DNA from: Erythrobacter tepidarius
GTDB taxonomy: Bacteria > Pseudomonadota > Alphaproteobacteria > Sphingomonadales > Sphingomonadaceae
DNA: 64,000 nt
NCBI RefSeq assembly: GCF_002155695.1
Contig: NZ_MUYJ01000014.1
Coordinates: 31,071 to 95,070 of the forward strand
Reading direction: 5' to 3'
Under the pieces are notes generated by a model. The model searched no databases. It was not told the DNA's origin and was given only the letters and a program-made list of their open reading frames with translations. A program made the position numbers and the translations under genes. Below are positions 45,463 through 57,180 of the stretch, in pieces; position 1 is the first letter of the stretch; each line of letters opens with the position of its first letter.

Positions 45463-47054
45463 CAGTGCGCGCCCTCCTTGGCGCTGTCAGAGTTGGTATC
45501 CGCTTGGCCCATGCCCTCATGCCCCGCCCCGTGATGCGAGAGCGCGTTGGCCGCCTCGGTCCGCGGGGTGCCGGGGGCAAGCTGCGCATCCGAGGCCGGA
45601 GCCGCCGCCGCAAGCCGCGCATCGAGCACCGCAATGTCGGCACGCATCGGCGCAAGGAAGCTTTCAGGATAGACCCCCATCCACAGCACCGCTGCGGCAA
45701 TCGGGGCCATCATCGCCCACTCGCGCGCCGAGATGTCGGGCATGGCGGCCGCGTCGGCGTTTTTCTGGTCACCAAAGGCCACGCGCCGATAGAGGTAAAG
45801 CATATAGGCCGCGCCAAGGATAATGCCGGTGGTCGACACCAGCGCGACCAGGCTCGATGTCTGGTAGATACCCGCCAGGGCGAGGAACTCGCCAACGAAG
45901 CCGCTGGTCCCCGGCAGACCGATCGAAGCCATGGTGAACAGCAGGAAGAACAGCGCGTAGTAGGGCATGTTGATCGCAAGGCCGCCGTAACGCGCGATCT
46001 CGCGGGTGTGCAACCGGTCGTAGATAACCCCGACACAGAGGAACAAAGCCCCCGATACGAGACCATGCGAGAGCATGATGATCATCGCGCCTTCCAGCCC
46101 CTGCACGTTAAAAGCGAACAGGCCGACGGTGACAATCGCCATGTGGGCGACCGAGGAATAGGCGATCAGCTTCTTCATGTCGGCCTGCACCAGCGCGACC
46201 AGCGAGGTATAAACCACCGCCACCATCGACAGGGCGAACACCAGCCACGCGAACTGCGCCGACGCCTCGGGAAACATCGGCAAGCTGAAGCGGATGAAGC
46301 CATAGCCGCCGAGCTTGAGCAGCACGCCTGCAAGGATCACCGAACCTGCCGTGGGCGCCTGGACGTGGGCATCGGGCAGCCAGGTGTGGAGCGGCCACAT
46401 CGGCACCTTCACCGCAAAGCTCGCGAAGAAGGCCAGCCACAGCCATGTCTGCGCTTCGGGCGGGAAACCGTACTGCATCAGCGTCGGGATGTCAGATGTG
46501 CCGGCTTCGGCCACCATCCAGAACATCGCGATCAGCATCAGGACCGAGCCGAGCAGGGTGTAGAGAAAGAACTTGTAGCTCGCATAGATGCGGTTGTCCC
46601 CGCCCCACACGCCGATGATCAGATACATCGGAATGAGGCCCGCCTCGAAGAAGACGTAAAACAGGAACAGATCCTGCGCCGCGAAGGTGCCGATCATCAG
46701 CACCTCCATGAACAGGAAGGCGGCCATGTATTCGCCGACGCGCTTTGCAATCGAATCCCAGCTGGCCAGGATGCACACCGGCATCAGGAACACGCTCAGC
46801 ATGATGAGCAGCAGCGCAATCCCGTCGATCCCCAGCGCGTAGCTGAAGCCCGCGAACAGCTCGGCCTTCTCGGTGAACTGCCACTGCGGGCCGCCGATTT
46901 CGTAGTTGGACCACAGCCCGATACCGAGCGCAAAGGTGACGAGCGTTGCGGCAAGCGCGATCCAGCGCGCGGCTTTTGCACCGGCAAACAGGCACGCCAC
47001 TGCGCCCGCCAGCGGCACGAGCATCATGAGCGACAGGATGGGAAGGCCTTCCAT
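45462..47054 (-). CDS. nuoM: NADH-quinone oxidoreductase subunit M
   Basis: Antiporter-like membrane subunit, 530 residues, about 14 helices. Landmarks are FYVFFEAGLIPMYLIIGVWG with the conserved Glu, [20 protein letters not shown] with Lys and His, and LIAYSSVAHMAIV. The C-terminus carries an additional hydrophilic His/Asp-rich extension of about 60 residues (ALSHHGAGHEGMGQ), not part of the core fold. It starts 14 bp after nuoL. Confidence 0.96.
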   Translation of the reverse strand: MEGLPILSLMMLVPLAGAVACLFAGAKAARWIALAATLVTFALGIGLWSNYEIGGPQWQFTEKAELFAGFSYALGIDGIALLLIMLSVFLMPVCILASWDSIAKRVGEYMAAFLFMEVLMIGTFAAQDLFLFYVFFEAGLIPMYLIIGVWGGDNRIYASYKFFLYTLLGSVLMLIAMFWMVAEAGTSDIPTLMQYGFPPEAQTWLWLAFFASFAVKVPMWPLHTWLPDAHVQAPTAGSVILAGVLLKLGGYGFIRFSLPMFPEASAQFAWLVFALSMVAVVYTSLVALVQADMKKLIAYSSVAHMAIVTVGLFAFNVQGLEGAMIIMLSHGLVSGALFLCVGVIYDRLHTREIARYGGLAINMPYYALFFLLFTMASIGLPGTSGFVGEFLALAGIYQTSSLVALVSTTGIILGAAYMLYLYRRVAFGDQKNADAAAMPDISAREWAMMAPIAAAVLWMGVYPESFLAPMRADIAVLDARLAAAAPASDAQLAPGTPRTEAANALSHHGAGHEGMGQADTNSDSAKEGAH

Positions 47055-47068
47055 TACGAAGCGCGCTC

Positions 47069-49060
47069 CTAAAGCAGAACGTAGGTGACAGCGGCGACCA
47101 GCCCGAGCAGCATGATCAGCGCGTAGGTGTAGACGTAGCCCGACTGGACTTGCTTGGCTGCGGCGGCGCTGCGCGCGATCACCGCGGCGACTCCGTTGGG
47201 GCCGAAGCGGTCGATGGTGCCGATATCGCCCAGTTGCCAGAACCAGCGCCCGAGGGCGAAGGCGGGCTTGACGAAGATTGCGTCATACAGCTCGTCGAAG
47301 TACCACTTGCGATAGACGAACTGGTGCAGCGCGCCGAAGGTCGCGACGAATTTCGCCGGGATGTCGGGCTTGGCGATATAGGCAAGATAGGCGCCTGCAA
47401 AACCGAGCAGCATCACGATGAAAGCCGCATACTTCACCCAGTAGGGCACCGCATGCATCGCGTGAATGAGCGGTTCGTTATAGAAGATCGAGCCGGCCCA
47501 GAAGGCGGCGCGGTCGAGGAAATGTGGAGCGAACACCTGTCCTGCGGCCACCGCGCCGATGGTCAGCACCCCGAGCGGGATCAACATTGACGCCGGGCTT
47601 TCGTGCGGATGATAGCCTCCGGTGGTGTCCTCGCCCGCTTGTTCGCGGGTCTTGTGGACGGCGTGTTGGATGTGCTCGCTCTCGATCCAGCGGGGCTTGC
47701 CCCAGAAGGTGAGGAACAGCAGGCGCCAGGAATAGAAACTAGTCAGCAGCGCCGCCCCGACACCGAGCCAAAAGGCGGTGAGTGAAACCTGCGTGCCGCG
47801 CGCAAAGGCGACTTCGAGGATCGCGTCTTTCGACCAGAAGCCCGCAAAGCCGACACCGAGATGATAGACCCCCAGCCCTGTGATCGCCAGCGTGCCCGCG
47901 AGCATCGCGTAGAAGGTCAGCGGGATGTGCTTTCTAAGGCCGCCGTAATAGCGCATGTCCTGTTCATGGTGCATCGCGTGGATCACGCTGCCCGCACCAA
48001 GGAACAGCAGCGCCTTGAAGAAGGCGTGGGTGAACAGGTGGAACATCGCCGCCCCATAGGCTCCCACCCCTGCAGCAAAGAACATGTAGCCGAGCTGCGA
48101 GCAGGTCGAATAGGCGATCACCCGCTTGATGTCCCACTGCGTGGTGCCGATCGTGGCGGCGAAGAAACAGGTTGCAGCGCCGACGATGGTGACGATGGTG
48201 AGCGCGGTCGGCGCGGTCTCGAACATCGGCGAGAGGCGGCACACCATGAACACCCCCGCCGTCACCATGGTCGCCGCGTGGATCAGCGCCGAAACCGGGG
48301 TCGGGCCTTCCATCGCGTCCGGAAGCCAGGTGTGCAGGCCGAGCTGCGCGCTTTTGCCCATCGCCCCGATGAACAGGAGGATGCACAAAATATCCATCGC
48401 GTAGAGGCGCATGCCGAGGAAGGTGATGGTCGATCCGCTCATCGCGGGTGCAGCTTCGAGGATCGCCGGGATCGAGGTGGTCTGGAACACCAGGTAGGTG
48501 CCGAAGATGCCGAGCATGAAGCCCAGGTCTCCCACGCGGTTGACCACGAAGGCCTTGATCGCTGCCGCCCCTGCGGAAGGTTTCCTGAACCAGAAGCCAA
48601 TCAGCAGGTAGGACGCAAGCCCCACCCCTTCCCATCCGAAGAACATCTGGACGAGGTTGTCCGCCGTCACCAGCATCAGCATCGCGAAGGTGAACAGCGA
48701 GAGATAGGCAAAGAAGCGCGGCTGATCCGGGTCTTCCTCCATGTACCCCCACGAATAGAGGTGCACGAGCGCGGACACCGAGTTGATCACCACCAGCATG
48801 ATCGCGGTCATGGTGTCGACCCGCAACGCCCAGTCGAAGGACAGCGCGCCGCTCTGCACCCACTTGAGCACTGGCACGACCTCCGCGGTCGCCGTGCCGC
48901 CGAGGAATCCGAGGAAGATCGGCCAGCTCATTACCGCGGAAAGAAACAGCGCGCCGGTGGTCACGGACTTGGCCGCCACGTTGCCGATAATGCGGTTGCC
49001 CAGCCCTGCAATCAGGGCAGCAGCCAGCGGCGCGAAAACGATGATCAGGATGGGATGCAC
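47069..49060 (-). CDS. nuoL: NADH-quinone oxidoreductase subunit L
   Basis: The distal antiporter-like subunit, 663 residues, with the long lateral helix expected near the C-terminus. Motifs include [39 protein letters not shown] and [14 protein letters not shown]. The start is GTG 49060, with AAGGGGTAAGG just upstream inside the end of nuoK. The C-terminal part includes a hydrophilic insertion rich in His/Glu ([20 protein letters not shown]). Confidence 0.96.
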   Translation of the reverse strand: MHPILIIVFAPLAAALIAGLGNRIIGNVAAKSVTTGALFLSAVMSWPIFLGFLGGTATAEVVPVLKWVQSGALSFDWALRVDTMTAIMLVVINSVSALVHLYSWGYMEEDPDQPRFFAYLSLFTFAMLMLVTADNLVQMFFGWEGVGLASYLLIGFWFRKPSAGAAAIKAFVVNRVGDLGFMLGIFGTYLVFQTTSIPAILEAAPAMSGSTITFLGMRLYAMDILCILLFIGAMGKSAQLGLHTWLPDAMEGPTPVSALIHAATMVTAGVFMVCRLSPMFETAPTALTIVTIVGAATCFFAATIGTTQWDIKRVIAYSTCSQLGYMFFAAGVGAYGAAMFHLFTHAFFKALLFLGAGSVIHAMHHEQDMRYYGGLRKHIPLTFYAMLAGTLAITGLGVYHLGVGFAGFWSKDAILEVAFARGTQVSLTAFWLGVGAALLTSFYSWRLLFLTFWGKPRWIESEHIQHAVHKTREQAGEDTTGGYHPHESPASMLIPLGVLTIGAVAAGQVFAPHFLDRAAFWAGSIFYNEPLIHAMHAVPYWVKYAAFIVMLLGFAGAYLAYIAKPDIPAKFVATFGALHQFVYRKWYFDELYDAIFVKPAFALGRWFWQLGDIGTIDRFGPNGVAAVIARSAAAAKQVQSGYVYTYALIMLLGLVAAVTYVLL

Positions 49061-49067
49061 GAGCGCC

Positions 49068-49388
49068 TTACCCCTTCATCCGGTTGATGTCGTCGACCGC
49101 AATCGTCCCACGCGCGCGGAAGTAGATGACGAGGATCGCCAGCCCGATCGCCGCCTCGGCTGCGGCCACGGTCAGCACCAGCATCGCGAAGATTTGGCCG
49201 ACGAGATCCTGCATGAAGGCGCTGAAGGCGACGAGGTTGAGGTTCACCGCGAGCAGGATCAGCTCGACCGCCATCAGGATGACGATCACGTTCTTGCGGT
49301 TGAGGAAAATGCCCAGCACACCGAGCACGAACAGGATCGCGCCCACGGTAAGGTAATGTTCGATGCCGATCCCACCTGCACTCATCAT
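49068..49388 (-). CDS. nuoK: NADH-quinone oxidoreductase subunit K
   Basis: A 106-residue membrane subunit with three helices. The two conserved membrane glutamates of the proton path are visible in [13 protein letters not shown] and in [14 protein letters not shown]. The first ATG, 49388, overlaps the nuoJ stop; the adjacent ATG 49385 is equivalent. It is followed at 7 bp by nuoL. Confidence 0.96.
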   Translation of the reverse strand: MMSAGGIGIEHYLTVGAILFVLGVLGIFLNRKNVIVILMAVELILLAVNLNLVAFSAFMQDLVGQIFAMLVLTVAAAEAAIGLAILVIYFRARGTIAVDDINRMKG

Positions 49389-50008
49389 AGTTCGACCCCC
49401 TGCCCGATGCCCGGGTTCTTCATCACGGTTGCTTCTTCCGGACGGCGACGGATCTGCTTGCCCACGTCCTGGCGCGCGCGGGCACCCGGTTTGGGCGGCT
49501 GGAAAGTCAGCACGATCGCGCCGATCATCGCCACCAGCAGGATGATGCCGGCGATCTCGAACAGCGCGATATACCGGCCGTAGAGCAGTGCGCCGAGCGC
49601 CTCGATATTGCTCGTATCAGCGGCCGGCATCGCCGAACCGTCGGGCGTTCCGAGTGTCAGCCCGCCCGCGTGGTAGGCTCCCAAGGCCAGCAGCAGCTCG
49701 GCCAGCAGAACCGCGGCAATCAGCAGCCCCAGCGGCGCATTTCGGGCAATGCCTGCGCGCATCGCGGCAAAATCGATGTCAAGCATCATCACCACGAACA
49801 GGAACAGCACCGCAACCGCGCCGACATAGACGATCACCAGCAGCATCGCGATGAACTCCGCGCCCACCAGCACCATCAGTCCGGCGGCGTTGAAGAAGGC
49901 CATGATCAGCCACAGCACCGAATGCACGGGATTGCGCGCCATGACGACCATCACGGCGCTGGCGACGACAATGGTGGCGAAGAAATAGAAGGCGATGGCC
50001 TGTATCAT
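49385..50008 (-). CDS. nuoJ: NADH-quinone oxidoreductase subunit J
   Basis: A 207-residue membrane subunit with five helices. The family core [18 protein letters not shown] and [20 protein letters not shown] is clear. ATG 50008 is chosen because GGAGACG lies about 8 nt upstream and the homologous N-terminus begins there. A 140-bp gap separates it from nuoI, the largest gap inside the nuo operon; it contains a small CCGGC/GCCGG hairpin (50035-50050). Confidence 0.95.
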   Translation of the reverse strand: MIQAIAFYFFATIVVASAVMVVMARNPVHSVLWLIMAFFNAAGLMVLVGAEFIAMLLVIVYVGAVAVLFLFVVMMLDIDFAAMRAGIARNAPLGLLIAAVLLAELLLALGAYHAGGLTLGTPDGSAMPAADTSNIEALGALLYGRYIALFEIAGIILLVAMIGAIVLTFQPPKPGARARQDVGKQIRRRPEEATVMKNPGIGQGVEL

Positions 50009-50148
50009 GATGCGTCTCCGCCGATCCGCAAACCCCGGCTCGAAGGCCGGCGTCCAGAAAGCGGCAATATGATCCCTAGTCCAAGTCTTGGCCCCGGCGG
50101 CGTACCGTGACCGTGAATGCAATTGACCCCGTAACTGTCCGGCGCGCC

Positions 50149-50637
50149 CTAGCGATAGGGGGCGTCGGCTTCAAGATTGGCCGCGATGGCCCGTTCCCAC
50201 TTGTCACCATTCGCAAGCAGCTTGGCCTTGTCGTAGAGCAGCTCCTCGCGGGTTTCGGTGGCGTATTCGAAATTCGGCCCCTCGACGATCGCATCGACCG
50301 GGCAGGCTTCCTGGCAGAAGCCGCAGAAGATGCACTTGGTCATGTCGATGTCATAACGGGTGGTGCGGCGGCTGCCGTCCGCGCGCGGTTCGCTCTCGAT
50401 GGTGATCGCCTGCGCGGGGCACACGGCCTCGCACAGCTTGCACGCGATGCAGCGTTCCTCGCCGTTGGGATAGCGCCGCAGCGCGTGCTCACCGCGAAAG
50501 CGGGGCGAGAGCGGCGACTTCTCGAACGGATAGTTGATCGTCGCCTTGGGCTTGAAGAAATACTTCAGCGTCAAGGCGTGCGCCTTGAGAAAATCCCAGA
50601 GGGTGAACGATTTGACGAGATGCGAGACGGTGGTCAT
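50149..50637 (-). CDS. nuoI: NADH-quinone oxidoreductase subunit I
   Basis: Carries the two 4Fe-4S clusters N6a and N6b in the peripheral arm. The 162-residue protein has two ferredoxin motifs, [16 protein letters not shown] and [16 protein letters not shown], with all eight cysteines. ATG 50637 overlaps the nuoH stop (ATGA). Confidence 0.97.
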   Translation of the reverse strand: MTTVSHLVKSFTLWDFLKAHALTLKYFFKPKATINYPFEKSPLSPRFRGEHALRRYPNGEERCIACKLCEAVCPAQAITIESEPRADGSRRTTRYDIDMTKCIFCGFCQEACPVDAIVEGPNFEYATETREELLYDKAKLLANGDKWERAIAANLEADAPYR

Positions 50638-51680
50638 GCGAAATGCCCGATGGCCATGAGGTAACCGGAGGTGGCGGCGACAAAGAGCAGGCTCATCGGC
50701 AGGAACACCTTCCACCCGAGCCGCATCAGCTGGTCGTAGCGGTAGCGCGGCACGGTCGCCCAGATCCAGCTGAACATGAAGAAGAACACGAAGGTCTTGA
50801 GCAGGAACCAGATAATCCCCGGTACCGCGTAGAGCACCGGAATGTCGAGCGGCGGCAGCCACCCGCCCCAGAACAGCAGCGTGTTGAGCGAACACATCAA
50901 GAGGATGTTGGCATACTCGCCGAGCCAGAACAGCGCGAAGCTCATCGAGGAATATTCGGTCTGGTAGCCCGCGACGAGCTCGCTTTCGGCCTCGGTGAGG
51001 TCAAACGGTGCGCGCGCGGTTTCGGCCAGCGCCGAGATGAAGAACACCACCCACATCGGGAAGAGCAGCGGGTGGATCGCATAGGCGTTGATCAGCCCCA
51101 GCCCGAAGCCCTGCTGTGCGTTGACGATGCCCGAAAGGTTGAAGGTGCCCGCAAACAGCACCACGCACACCAGCACGAAGCCAATCGAAACCTCGTAGGA
51201 AATCATCTGCGCCGAGGCGCGCATTGCCGAGAAGAACGGGTATTTGGAGTTCGACGCCCACCCGCTCATCACCACGCCGTAAACCCCCATCGAGCTGATC
51301 GCGAGGATGTAGAGCAGGCCCACGTTGATGTCGGCGATCACCCCGCCGTCCCAGAACGGGATCACCGCCCAGGCCGCGAGCGCCACGGTGAAGGTGATGA
51401 TCGGCGCGAGCAGGAAGATGCCCTTGTTCGCGGCGCTCGGGATGATGGTTTCCTGCAGGAATACCTTGAGGCCATCGGCAAAAGACTGGAGCAGGCCGAA
51501 CGGCCCGACCACATTCGGCCCGCGCCGCAGCATGATCGCGCCCAGCACCTTGCGGTCGACATAGATCACCATGGCGACGCTGAACATGACGAGCAGCGAC
51601 ACAATGACGATCGCCGCCACGGTAGCGACGGTCCATGCCCATTCGTGGGGCAGGCCGAGCGACTGGAAGAAGGCGGTCAT
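50634..51680 (-). CDS. nuoH: NADH-quinone oxidoreductase subunit H
   Basis: The membrane subunit forming the quinone chamber, 348 residues, about eight to nine helices. Landmarks are [50 protein letters not shown] and [13 protein letters not shown]. The start overlaps the nuoG stop (ATGA). Confidence 0.97.
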   Translation of the reverse strand: MTAFFQSLGLPHEWAWTVATVAAIVIVSLLVMFSVAMVIYVDRKVLGAIMLRRGPNVVGPFGLLQSFADGLKVFLQETIIPSAANKGIFLLAPIITFTVALAAWAVIPFWDGGVIADINVGLLYILAISSMGVYGVVMSGWASNSKYPFFSAMRASAQMISYEVSIGFVLVCVVLFAGTFNLSGIVNAQQGFGLGLINAYAIHPLLFPMWVVFFISALAETARAPFDLTEAESELVAGYQTEYSSMSFALFWLGEYANILLMCSLNTLLFWGGWLPPLDIPVLYAVPGIIWFLLKTFVFFFMFSWIWATVPRYRYDQLMRLGWKVFLPMSLLFVAATSGYLMAIGHFA

Positions 51681-53692
51681 TCCGCGGCCTCCTTGACGTC
51701 AGCGCCGTGGAGCAATTCGTCCGAGCACTGCTGCATCACCGCGCTGGCGCGGGCGATGGGGTTGGTGAGGTAAAAGTCCTTGATCGGGTAGCCCGCGATT
51801 GCGCCATCGAACCTGGCGCTGCTGTCCCCCTTGGGGAGCGGGCCGTAATCGGCGAGCCCCTCTTCGCCCAGTGCGGGAACGGCGGCAATCATTTTCGCCT
51901 GAAGCTCCTCGAAACTGTCAAAGCCGACCGTCACGCCGAGCACATCCGCCAGCGCGCGCAGGATCGTCCAGTCCTCGCGCGCGTCGCCGGGGGCGAAGAC
52001 CGCCTTCTCGGCGAACTGCACACGCCCCTCGGTGTTGACATAGGTCCCGTCCTTCTCGGCATAGGATGCGCCCGGCAGGATGATGTCGGCGTTATGCGCG
52101 CCCCTGTCGCCGTGGTGGCCGATATAGACCTTGAGGCTCTTGGCGAAGGGCGCATAGTCCATCTCGTCCGCGCCGAGGCTGAGCAGCACCTTGGGGCTGG
52201 CCGCGGCAATATCGCCCATCCCGCCCGGCAGCGTGAAGCCGAGCATCAGCGAAGCCATGCGCGCCGCGGAGATGTGCAGCACGTTGAAGCCGTTCCAGCC
52301 ATCCTTCACGAGCCCGAACTTGTCCACCAGCTTGAGCGCAGCAGGCAGCGCGCCCTTGGCGAGCGCCGCCGCGCCGAGGATCACCGCCGGACGCTGGGCC
52401 GACTTCATGACGTCACCCAATTGCTTGGGGACGCGGTTCAGGATCTTGAGGTCGCTGCCGAGGAAGGTCGCCGGATAGGTGGGATCCCATTCGGGGCCGA
52501 TGATGAAGACCTTGGCCCCCGCCTTCACCGCCTTGCGCAGGCGGACATTGAGCAGCGCGGCTTCCCAGCGGACATTGCTGCCGATGATGAGGATGGCATC
52601 GGCGGTCTCGATCCCGGCGAAGGTGCTGTTGAAATTGACCGCGGCGAGGTTCGACACGTCATAGGTCATGCCGGTCTGGCGCGCCTCGGTGAGATTCGAT
52701 CCGCAAGCATTGACCAGCGCCTTGGCGGCGAACATCGTCTCGGCATCGAGCAGATCGCCTGCCACCGCCGCGATGCTCGCCTTGTCGCCTTCGAGCGCGG
52801 CGGCAATCTTCGCAAAAGCCTCATTCCATTCAGCAGGTTGCAATTTGCCCTCGCGGCGCAGCCACACGCGGTCGAGGCGGCGCTTGGTCAGGCCGTCAAC
52901 CTGAAAACGGCCCTTGTCCGACAGCCATTCCTCGTTGACGTCATCATTCACCCGCGGCAGCGCACGCATCACCTCGCGACCCTTGGAATGCAGCGTGATA
53001 TTGGCTCCGACCGCGTCCGAAACGTCGATGCTGAGCGTCTTTTTCAACTCCCAAGGCCGCGCCTCGAAGGCATAGGGCCGCGAGGTGAGCGCGCCCACCG
53101 GGCACAGGTCGATGACGTTGGCGGAAAGTTCATGCGCTGCCGCCCGTTCGAGATAGGTGGTGATCTGCATGTCCTCGCCGCGATAGAGCGCGCCGATCTC
53201 GTCCACGCCCGCGATCTCCTCGGAGAAACGCACGCAGCGGGTGCAGTGGATGCAGCGGGTCATGATCGTCTTGATCAGCGGGCCCATGTATTTCTCGGTG
53301 ACGGCGCGCTTGTTTTCGTGGAAGCGCGAGCCGCCGCGGCCATAAGCGACCGCCTGATCCTGCAGATCGCACTCGCCGCCCTGATCGCAGATCGGACAAT
53401 CGAGGGGGTGGTTTATGAGCAGGAACTCCATCACCCCCTCGCGGGCCTTCTTGACCATCGGGCTGTCGGTGCGGATTTCCTGGCCTTCGGTGGCCGGCAG
53501 CGCGCAGCTAGCCTGCGGCTTGGGCGGTCCGGGCTTCACCTCCACAAGGCACATACGGCAATTGCCGGCGATGGAGAGGCGCTCGTGGTAGCAAAAGCGC
53601 GGGATTTCCTTGCCCGCAAGCTCGCACGCCTGCAGCACAGTCGCGCCCGCCGGGACCTCGATTTCTACGCCGTCTACGGTGACCTTGGGCAT
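51677..53692 (-). CDS. nuoG: NADH-quinone oxidoreductase subunit G
   Basis: The 671-residue peripheral-arm subunit. A 2Fe-2S domain ([19 protein letters not shown], cluster N1b) is followed by the His-ligated cluster N5 ([18 protein letters not shown]), cluster N4 ([13 protein letters not shown]) and a molybdopterin-oxidoreductase-like domain that lacks molybdenum in complex I. The extra N7 cluster motif is not evident. The start overlaps the nuoF stop (TAATG). Confidence 0.96.
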   Translation of the reverse strand: MPKVTVDGVEIEVPAGATVLQACELAGKEIPRFCYHERLSIAGNCRMCLVEVKPGPPKPQASCALPATEGQEIRTDSPMVKKAREGVMEFLLINHPLDCPICDQGGECDLQDQAVAYGRGGSRFHENKRAVTEKYMGPLIKTIMTRCIHCTRCVRFSEEIAGVDEIGALYRGEDMQITTYLERAAAHELSANVIDLCPVGALTSRPYAFEARPWELKKTLSIDVSDAVGANITLHSKGREVMRALPRVNDDVNEEWLSDKGRFQVDGLTKRRLDRVWLRREGKLQPAEWNEAFAKIAAALEGDKASIAAVAGDLLDAETMFAAKALVNACGSNLTEARQTGMTYDVSNLAAVNFNSTFAGIETADAILIIGSNVRWEAALLNVRLRKAVKAGAKVFIIGPEWDPTYPATFLGSDLKILNRVPKQLGDVMKSAQRPAVILGAAALAKGALPAALKLVDKFGLVKDGWNGFNVLHISAARMASLMLGFTLPGGMGDIAAASPKVLLSLGADEMDYAPFAKSLKVYIGHHGDRGAHNADIILPGASYAEKDGTYVNTEGRVQFAEKAVFAPGDAREDWTILRALADVLGVTVGFDSFEELQAKMIAAVPALGEEGLADYGPLPKGDSSARFDGAIAGYPIKDFYLTNPIARASAVMQQCSDELLHGADVKEAAE

Positions 53693-54984
53693 TATTCGGC
53701 TGCCTCTTGGAATTGCGCGTTGTGTTCGTTGATCCGCCGCTCAAGCTCCGGCCTAAAATGGCGGATGAGGCCCTGGATCGGCCATGCGGCGGCGTCGCCC
53801 AGCGCGCAGATGGTGTGGCCTTCGACCTGCTTGGTGACCTCGTGCAGCATGTCGATCTCCTCGATCGCCGCGTCACCCGTGCGCAGGCGCTCCATCATGC
53901 GCCACATCCAGCCCGTGCCTTCGCGGCAGGGGGTGCACTGGCCGCAGGACTCGTGCTTGTAGAAGTAGGAAATGCGACTGATCGCGCGGACGATGTCGGT
54001 CGATTTGTCCATGACGATCACCGCCGCGGTGCCGAGGCCCGAGCCCAGTTCCTTCAGCCCGTCGAAATCCATCGGCGCATGGCGGATTTGCTCCGCCGGA
54101 ACCAGCGGTACGGACGAACCACCGGGGATAACGGCCAGCAAATTGTCCCACCCGCCGCGGATGCCGCCGCAGTGTCTTTCGATCAGCTCCTCGAAGGGGA
54201 TGCTCATCGCTTCCTCGACGACGCAGGGCTTTTCCACGTGGCCGGAGATCTGGAACAGCTTGGTGCCCTTGTTATTCTCGCGCCCGAAGCTCGCAAACCA
54301 CGCAGCCCCGCGCCGCAGGATCGTCGGGGCGACTGCGATGCTCTCGACATTGTTGACCGTGGTCGGGCAGCCATAAAGCCCCGCGCCCGCCGGGAACGGG
54401 GGTTTCAGGCGCGGCTGGCCCTTCTTGCCTTCAAGGCTTTCGATCATCGCGGTTTCTTCACCGCAGATATAGGCCCCCGCACCCCGGTGCATGTAGACAT
54501 CGAAGTCATAGCCCGACTTGCACGCGTTCTTGCCGATCAGGCCCGCGGCATAGGCCTCGTCGATCGCCTTCTGGAGCGTCTCGGCCTCGCGGATATATTC
54601 GCCGCGGATGTAGATATAGGCCGCCCGCGCACGCATCGCGAAGCCGGCAACCAGCGCGCCTTCAATCAGCTTGTGCGGATCGTGCCGGATGATCTCGCGG
54701 TCCTTGCACGAGCCGGGCTCGGATTCGTCGGCATTGATGACGAGGAAGCTCGGCCGCCCGTCCCGCGATTCCTTGGGCATGAAGGACCACTTGAGCCCCG
54801 TGGGAAAGCCCGCCCCGCCCCGCCCGCGCAGGCCCGACGCCTTGATTTCCTCGATGATCGCCTCAGGCCCGCGTTCGAGCAGCGCCTTGGTATTGTCCCA
54901 ATCCCCGCGCGCCTGCGCGGCCTTCAGCCCCCAGTCCTGAAAGCCATAGAGGTTGGTGAAGATGCGGTCCTTATCCGCGAGCAT
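53692..54984 (-). CDS. nuoF: NADH-quinone oxidoreductase subunit F
   Basis: Binds NADH and FMN and carries the 4Fe-4S cluster N3; 430 residues. Motifs are [18 protein letters not shown] (NADH site), [14 protein letters not shown] (FMN site), [19 protein letters not shown] and the cluster ligands [11 protein letters not shown]. Its start lies inside the last 14 bp of a small membrane-protein gene, implying translational coupling. Confidence 0.97.
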   Translation of the reverse strand: MLADKDRIFTNLYGFQDWGLKAAQARGDWDNTKALLERGPEAIIEEIKASGLRGRGGAGFPTGLKWSFMPKESRDGRPSFLVINADESEPGSCKDREIIRHDPHKLIEGALVAGFAMRARAAYIYIRGEYIREAETLQKAIDEAYAAGLIGKNACKSGYDFDVYMHRGAGAYICGEETAMIESLEGKKGQPRLKPPFPAGAGLYGCPTTVNNVESIAVAPTILRRGAAWFASFGRENNKGTKLFQISGHVEKPCVVEEAMSIPFEELIERHCGGIRGGWDNLLAVIPGGSSVPLVPAEQIRHAPMDFDGLKELGSGLGTAAVIVMDKSTDIVRAISRISYFYKHESCGQCTPCREGTGWMWRMMERLRTGDAAIEEIDMLHEVTKQVEGHTICALGDAAAWPIQGLIRHFRPELERRINEHNAQFQEAAE

Positions 54985-55159
54985 TGCTGCTTTCCTTCTT
55001 CTTGGCGCGCTTCAGACGCACCAGCGAAATCACCTGAAATGCCAGACCAAGACCCATCAGGATCGCACCCAGCTCGATCATGCCGGTCGCGCTCAGCACC
55101 GCGCCGAGCGCAAAGCCGGTGAGGCCGAGGATCGCGATGAGAAGCGTGAGCGGGTTCAT
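54971..55159 (-). CDS. Small membrane protein inserted between nuoE and nuoF (second)
   Basis: A 62-residue protein with two membrane helices ([20 protein letters not shown] and [19 protein letters not shown]) and a basic tail ([15 protein letters not shown]). Its ATG overlaps the stop of the preceding small gene (ATGA) and its stop overlaps nuoF by 14 bp, so it is embedded in the operon's coupling chain. It is not one of the 14 standard Nuo subunits. A supernumerary subunit or assembly factor is possible; unproven. Confidence 0.65.
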   Translation of the reverse strand: MNPLTLLIAILGLTGFALGAVLSATGMIELGAILMGLGLAFQVISLVRLKRAKKKESSNARG

Positions 55160-55299
55160 GCGAAGGTCCCCGACTGCCACATCCCGATCAGCACCCCGAC
55201 AATCAGCAGGATCACCCCGACGCGCACCAAGCCCATCAGCACCTTGTAGGCGATGAAGGCGAGCACGGCCGCGCCAAGAAGGGAGGCGATGGCAGTCAC
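55156..55299 (-). CDS. Small membrane protein inserted between nuoE and nuoF (first)
   Basis: A 47-residue hydrophobic protein with one or two membrane helices (AIASLLGAAVLAFIAYKVLM, VGVILLIVGVLIGMW). I place the start at GTG 55299, one base after the nuoE stop; ATG 55332, inside nuoE, would add 11 residues. Its stop overlaps the ATG of the next small gene. It is too short for confident family assignment, but tight coupling on both sides argues that it is expressed. Confidence 0.55.
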   Translation of the reverse strand: MTAIASLLGAAVLAFIAYKVLMGLVRVGVILLIVGVLIGMWQSGTFA

Positions 55300-55300
55300 C

Positions 55301-55969
55301 TTACCATTCGCCCCGGTAATCGTGGTTGGCATCAACCATCGCGGTGAGCGTTGTCGGCCCGCCCAGAGGCTCGCAGGTATGGCGACCGGGTTCCTGCGTG
55401 CCTGTCTTGGGTTGCTGGCCGGCGGCGAGCGCATCGAGCACCGCGTCGAGGCGTTCGGGGGTCAGGTCCTCGTAATTGTCGTCGTTGATCTGGACCATCG
55501 GTGCAGTGGCGCAATTGCCCATGCATTCGACTTCGGTGAGGGTCCAAAGGCCATCCGGCGAAATCCCGCCCTTCACCATCCCGCGCTTCTTGCAGGTCTC
55601 GAACAAGGCGTCGGAACCGCGCAGCATGCAGGGCGTGGTACCGCACACCTGCACGTGGAATTTGCCGACGGGCTTGAGGTTATACATGAAATAGAAGCTG
55701 GCGACCTCGAGCACGCGGATCACCGGCATGTCGAGATACTTGGCGACATATTCGATCACCGGCAGCGGCAGCCAGCCTTGCGTCCCGGTCTCCGCGCCGA
55801 CCTGGCGCTGGGCAAGATCGAGCAGCGGCATCACCGCGCTGCGCTGTCGCCCTTCGGGATACTTGGCGATGTGCCAGTCGGCGATTTTCTTGTTCTCCGG
55901 CGTCCATGCAAAGCCGCCCCAGCGGGCGCGCAGTTCGGGGGTGTCGGGAGCGGGGGTGCGGTCAGCCAT
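55301..55969 (-). CDS. nuoE: NADH-quinone oxidoreductase subunit E
   Basis: Thioredoxin-fold 2Fe-2S (N1a) subunit of the NADH-dehydrogenase module, 222 residues. The four cluster cysteines are in CGTTPCMLRGSD and VECMGNCATAP. A C-terminal extension of about 35 residues follows the cluster domain. The start overlaps the nuoD stop (TAATG). Confidence 0.96.
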   Translation of the reverse strand: MADRTPAPDTPELRARWGGFAWTPENKKIADWHIAKYPEGRQRSAVMPLLDLAQRQVGAETGTQGWLPLPVIEYVAKYLDMPVIRVLEVASFYFMYNLKPVGKFHVQVCGTTPCMLRGSDALFETCKKRGMVKGGISPDGLWTLTEVECMGNCATAPMVQINDDNYEDLTPERLDAVLDALAAGQQPKTGTQEPGRHTCEPLGGPTTLTAMVDANHDYRGEW

Positions 55970-57180
55970 TATCTGTCACATTCACCAAAAACGACATCGA
56001 TTGCGCCCAGAATGGCGGTCGCGTCGGGCAGCATATGCCCGCGGCTCATGAAATCCATCGCCTGGAGGTGCGAGAAGGCCGTGGGGCGGATCTTGCAGCG
56101 ATAGGGCTTGTTGGTGCCGTCGCTCACGAGATAGACCCCGAATTCGCCCTTGGGGCTCTCGGTGGCCACGTAAACCTCGCCCGCCGGCACATGGAAGCCT
56201 TCGGTGTAGAGCTTGAAGTGGTGGATCAGGCTTTCCATCGACTGCTTCATCTCGGCGCGCTTGGGCGGCGAGACCTTGCCATCGGTGCTGGCAATCGGCC
56301 CGCCGGGCATATCGCGCAGACACTGCTTGATGATCTTCGCGCTCTCGTAGACTTCCTTCACGCGCACCATGAAGCGGTCATAGCAATCCGAATTGGTGCC
56401 GACCGGAATGTCGAACTCCATCCGGTCATAGACGTCGTAGGGCTGGCTCTTGCGCAGGTCCCACGGGACGCCGGCAGCGCGCAGCATCGGGCCGGAGAAG
56501 CCCCAGGCCACCGCATCATCACGGCTGACAACGGCGATATCGACATTGCGCTGCTTGAAGATGCGGTTGTCCATCACAAGGCTCATCGCATCGCCGAACA
56601 GCCGTGGCAGACGGGTTTCAAGCCAGTCGCCGATGTCGACCAGCAGCTTTTCCGGCACGTCCTGATGCACGCCGCCCGGACGGAACCAGGCCGAATGCAT
56701 CCGCGCGCCGCTCGCCCGCTCGAAGAAGTTGAGGCAGTCCTCGCGCAGTTCGAACACCCACAGGTTGGGCGTCATCGCGCCCACGTCCATCACGTGCGCG
56801 CCGATGTTGAGCATGTGGTTGCAGATGCGGGTCAGCTCGGCGAACAGAACGCGCAGATATTGCGCGCGGATCGGCACTTCGAGGTTCAAGAGCTTCTCGA
56901 TCGCAAGCACGTAGGAGTGCTCCATGGCGAGCGGAGAGCAGTAGTCGAGCCGGTCGAAATAGGGCAGCGCCTGGAGATAGGTCTTGTGCTCGATCAGTTT
57001 CTCGGTGCCGCGATGGAGCAGGCCGACATGCGGATCGATCCGCTCGATGACTTCGCCGTCGAGCTCCATCACCATCCGCAGCACGCCGTGCGCGGCCGGG
57101 TGCTGGGGGCCGAAATTGATCGTGTAGTTGCTGATCACCTCACCGCTTGTGGTGAGCGATTCCTCGCGGGTCATGCTCAT
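55969..57180 (-). CDS. nuoD: NADH-quinone oxidoreductase subunit D
   Basis: The 49-kDa-type subunit next to the quinone site, 403 residues. Motifs include [46 protein letters not shown] and the C-terminal VFGECDR. The hydrogenase-derived metal ligands are absent, as expected. ATG 57180 overlaps the nuoC stop; ATG 57174 is an alternative. Confidence 0.97.
   Translation of the reverse strand: MSMTREESLTTSGEVISNYTINFGPQHPAAHGVLRMVMELDGEVIERIDPHVGLLHRGTEKLIEHKTYLQALPYFDRLDYCSPLAMEHSYVLAIEKLLNLEVPIRAQYLRVLFAELTRICNHMLNIGAHVMDVGAMTPNLWVFELREDCLNFFERASGARMHSAWFRPGGVHQDVPEKLLVDIGDWLETRLPRLFGDAMSLVMDNRIFKQRNVDIAVVSRDDAVAWGFSGPMLRAAGVPWDLRKSQPYDVYDRMEFDIPVGTNSDCYDRFMVRVKEVYESAKIIKQCLRDMPGGPIASTDGKVSPPKRAEMKQSMESLIHHFKLYTEGFHVPAGEVYVATESPKGEFGVYLVSDGTNKPYRCKIRPTAFSHLQAMDFMSRGHMLPDATAILGAIDVVFGECDR

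Noticed and set aside
45465..47072. A 535-residue open frame on the plus strand
   Set aside because: Antisense to nuoM over its whole length; Arg/His-rich shadow frame.
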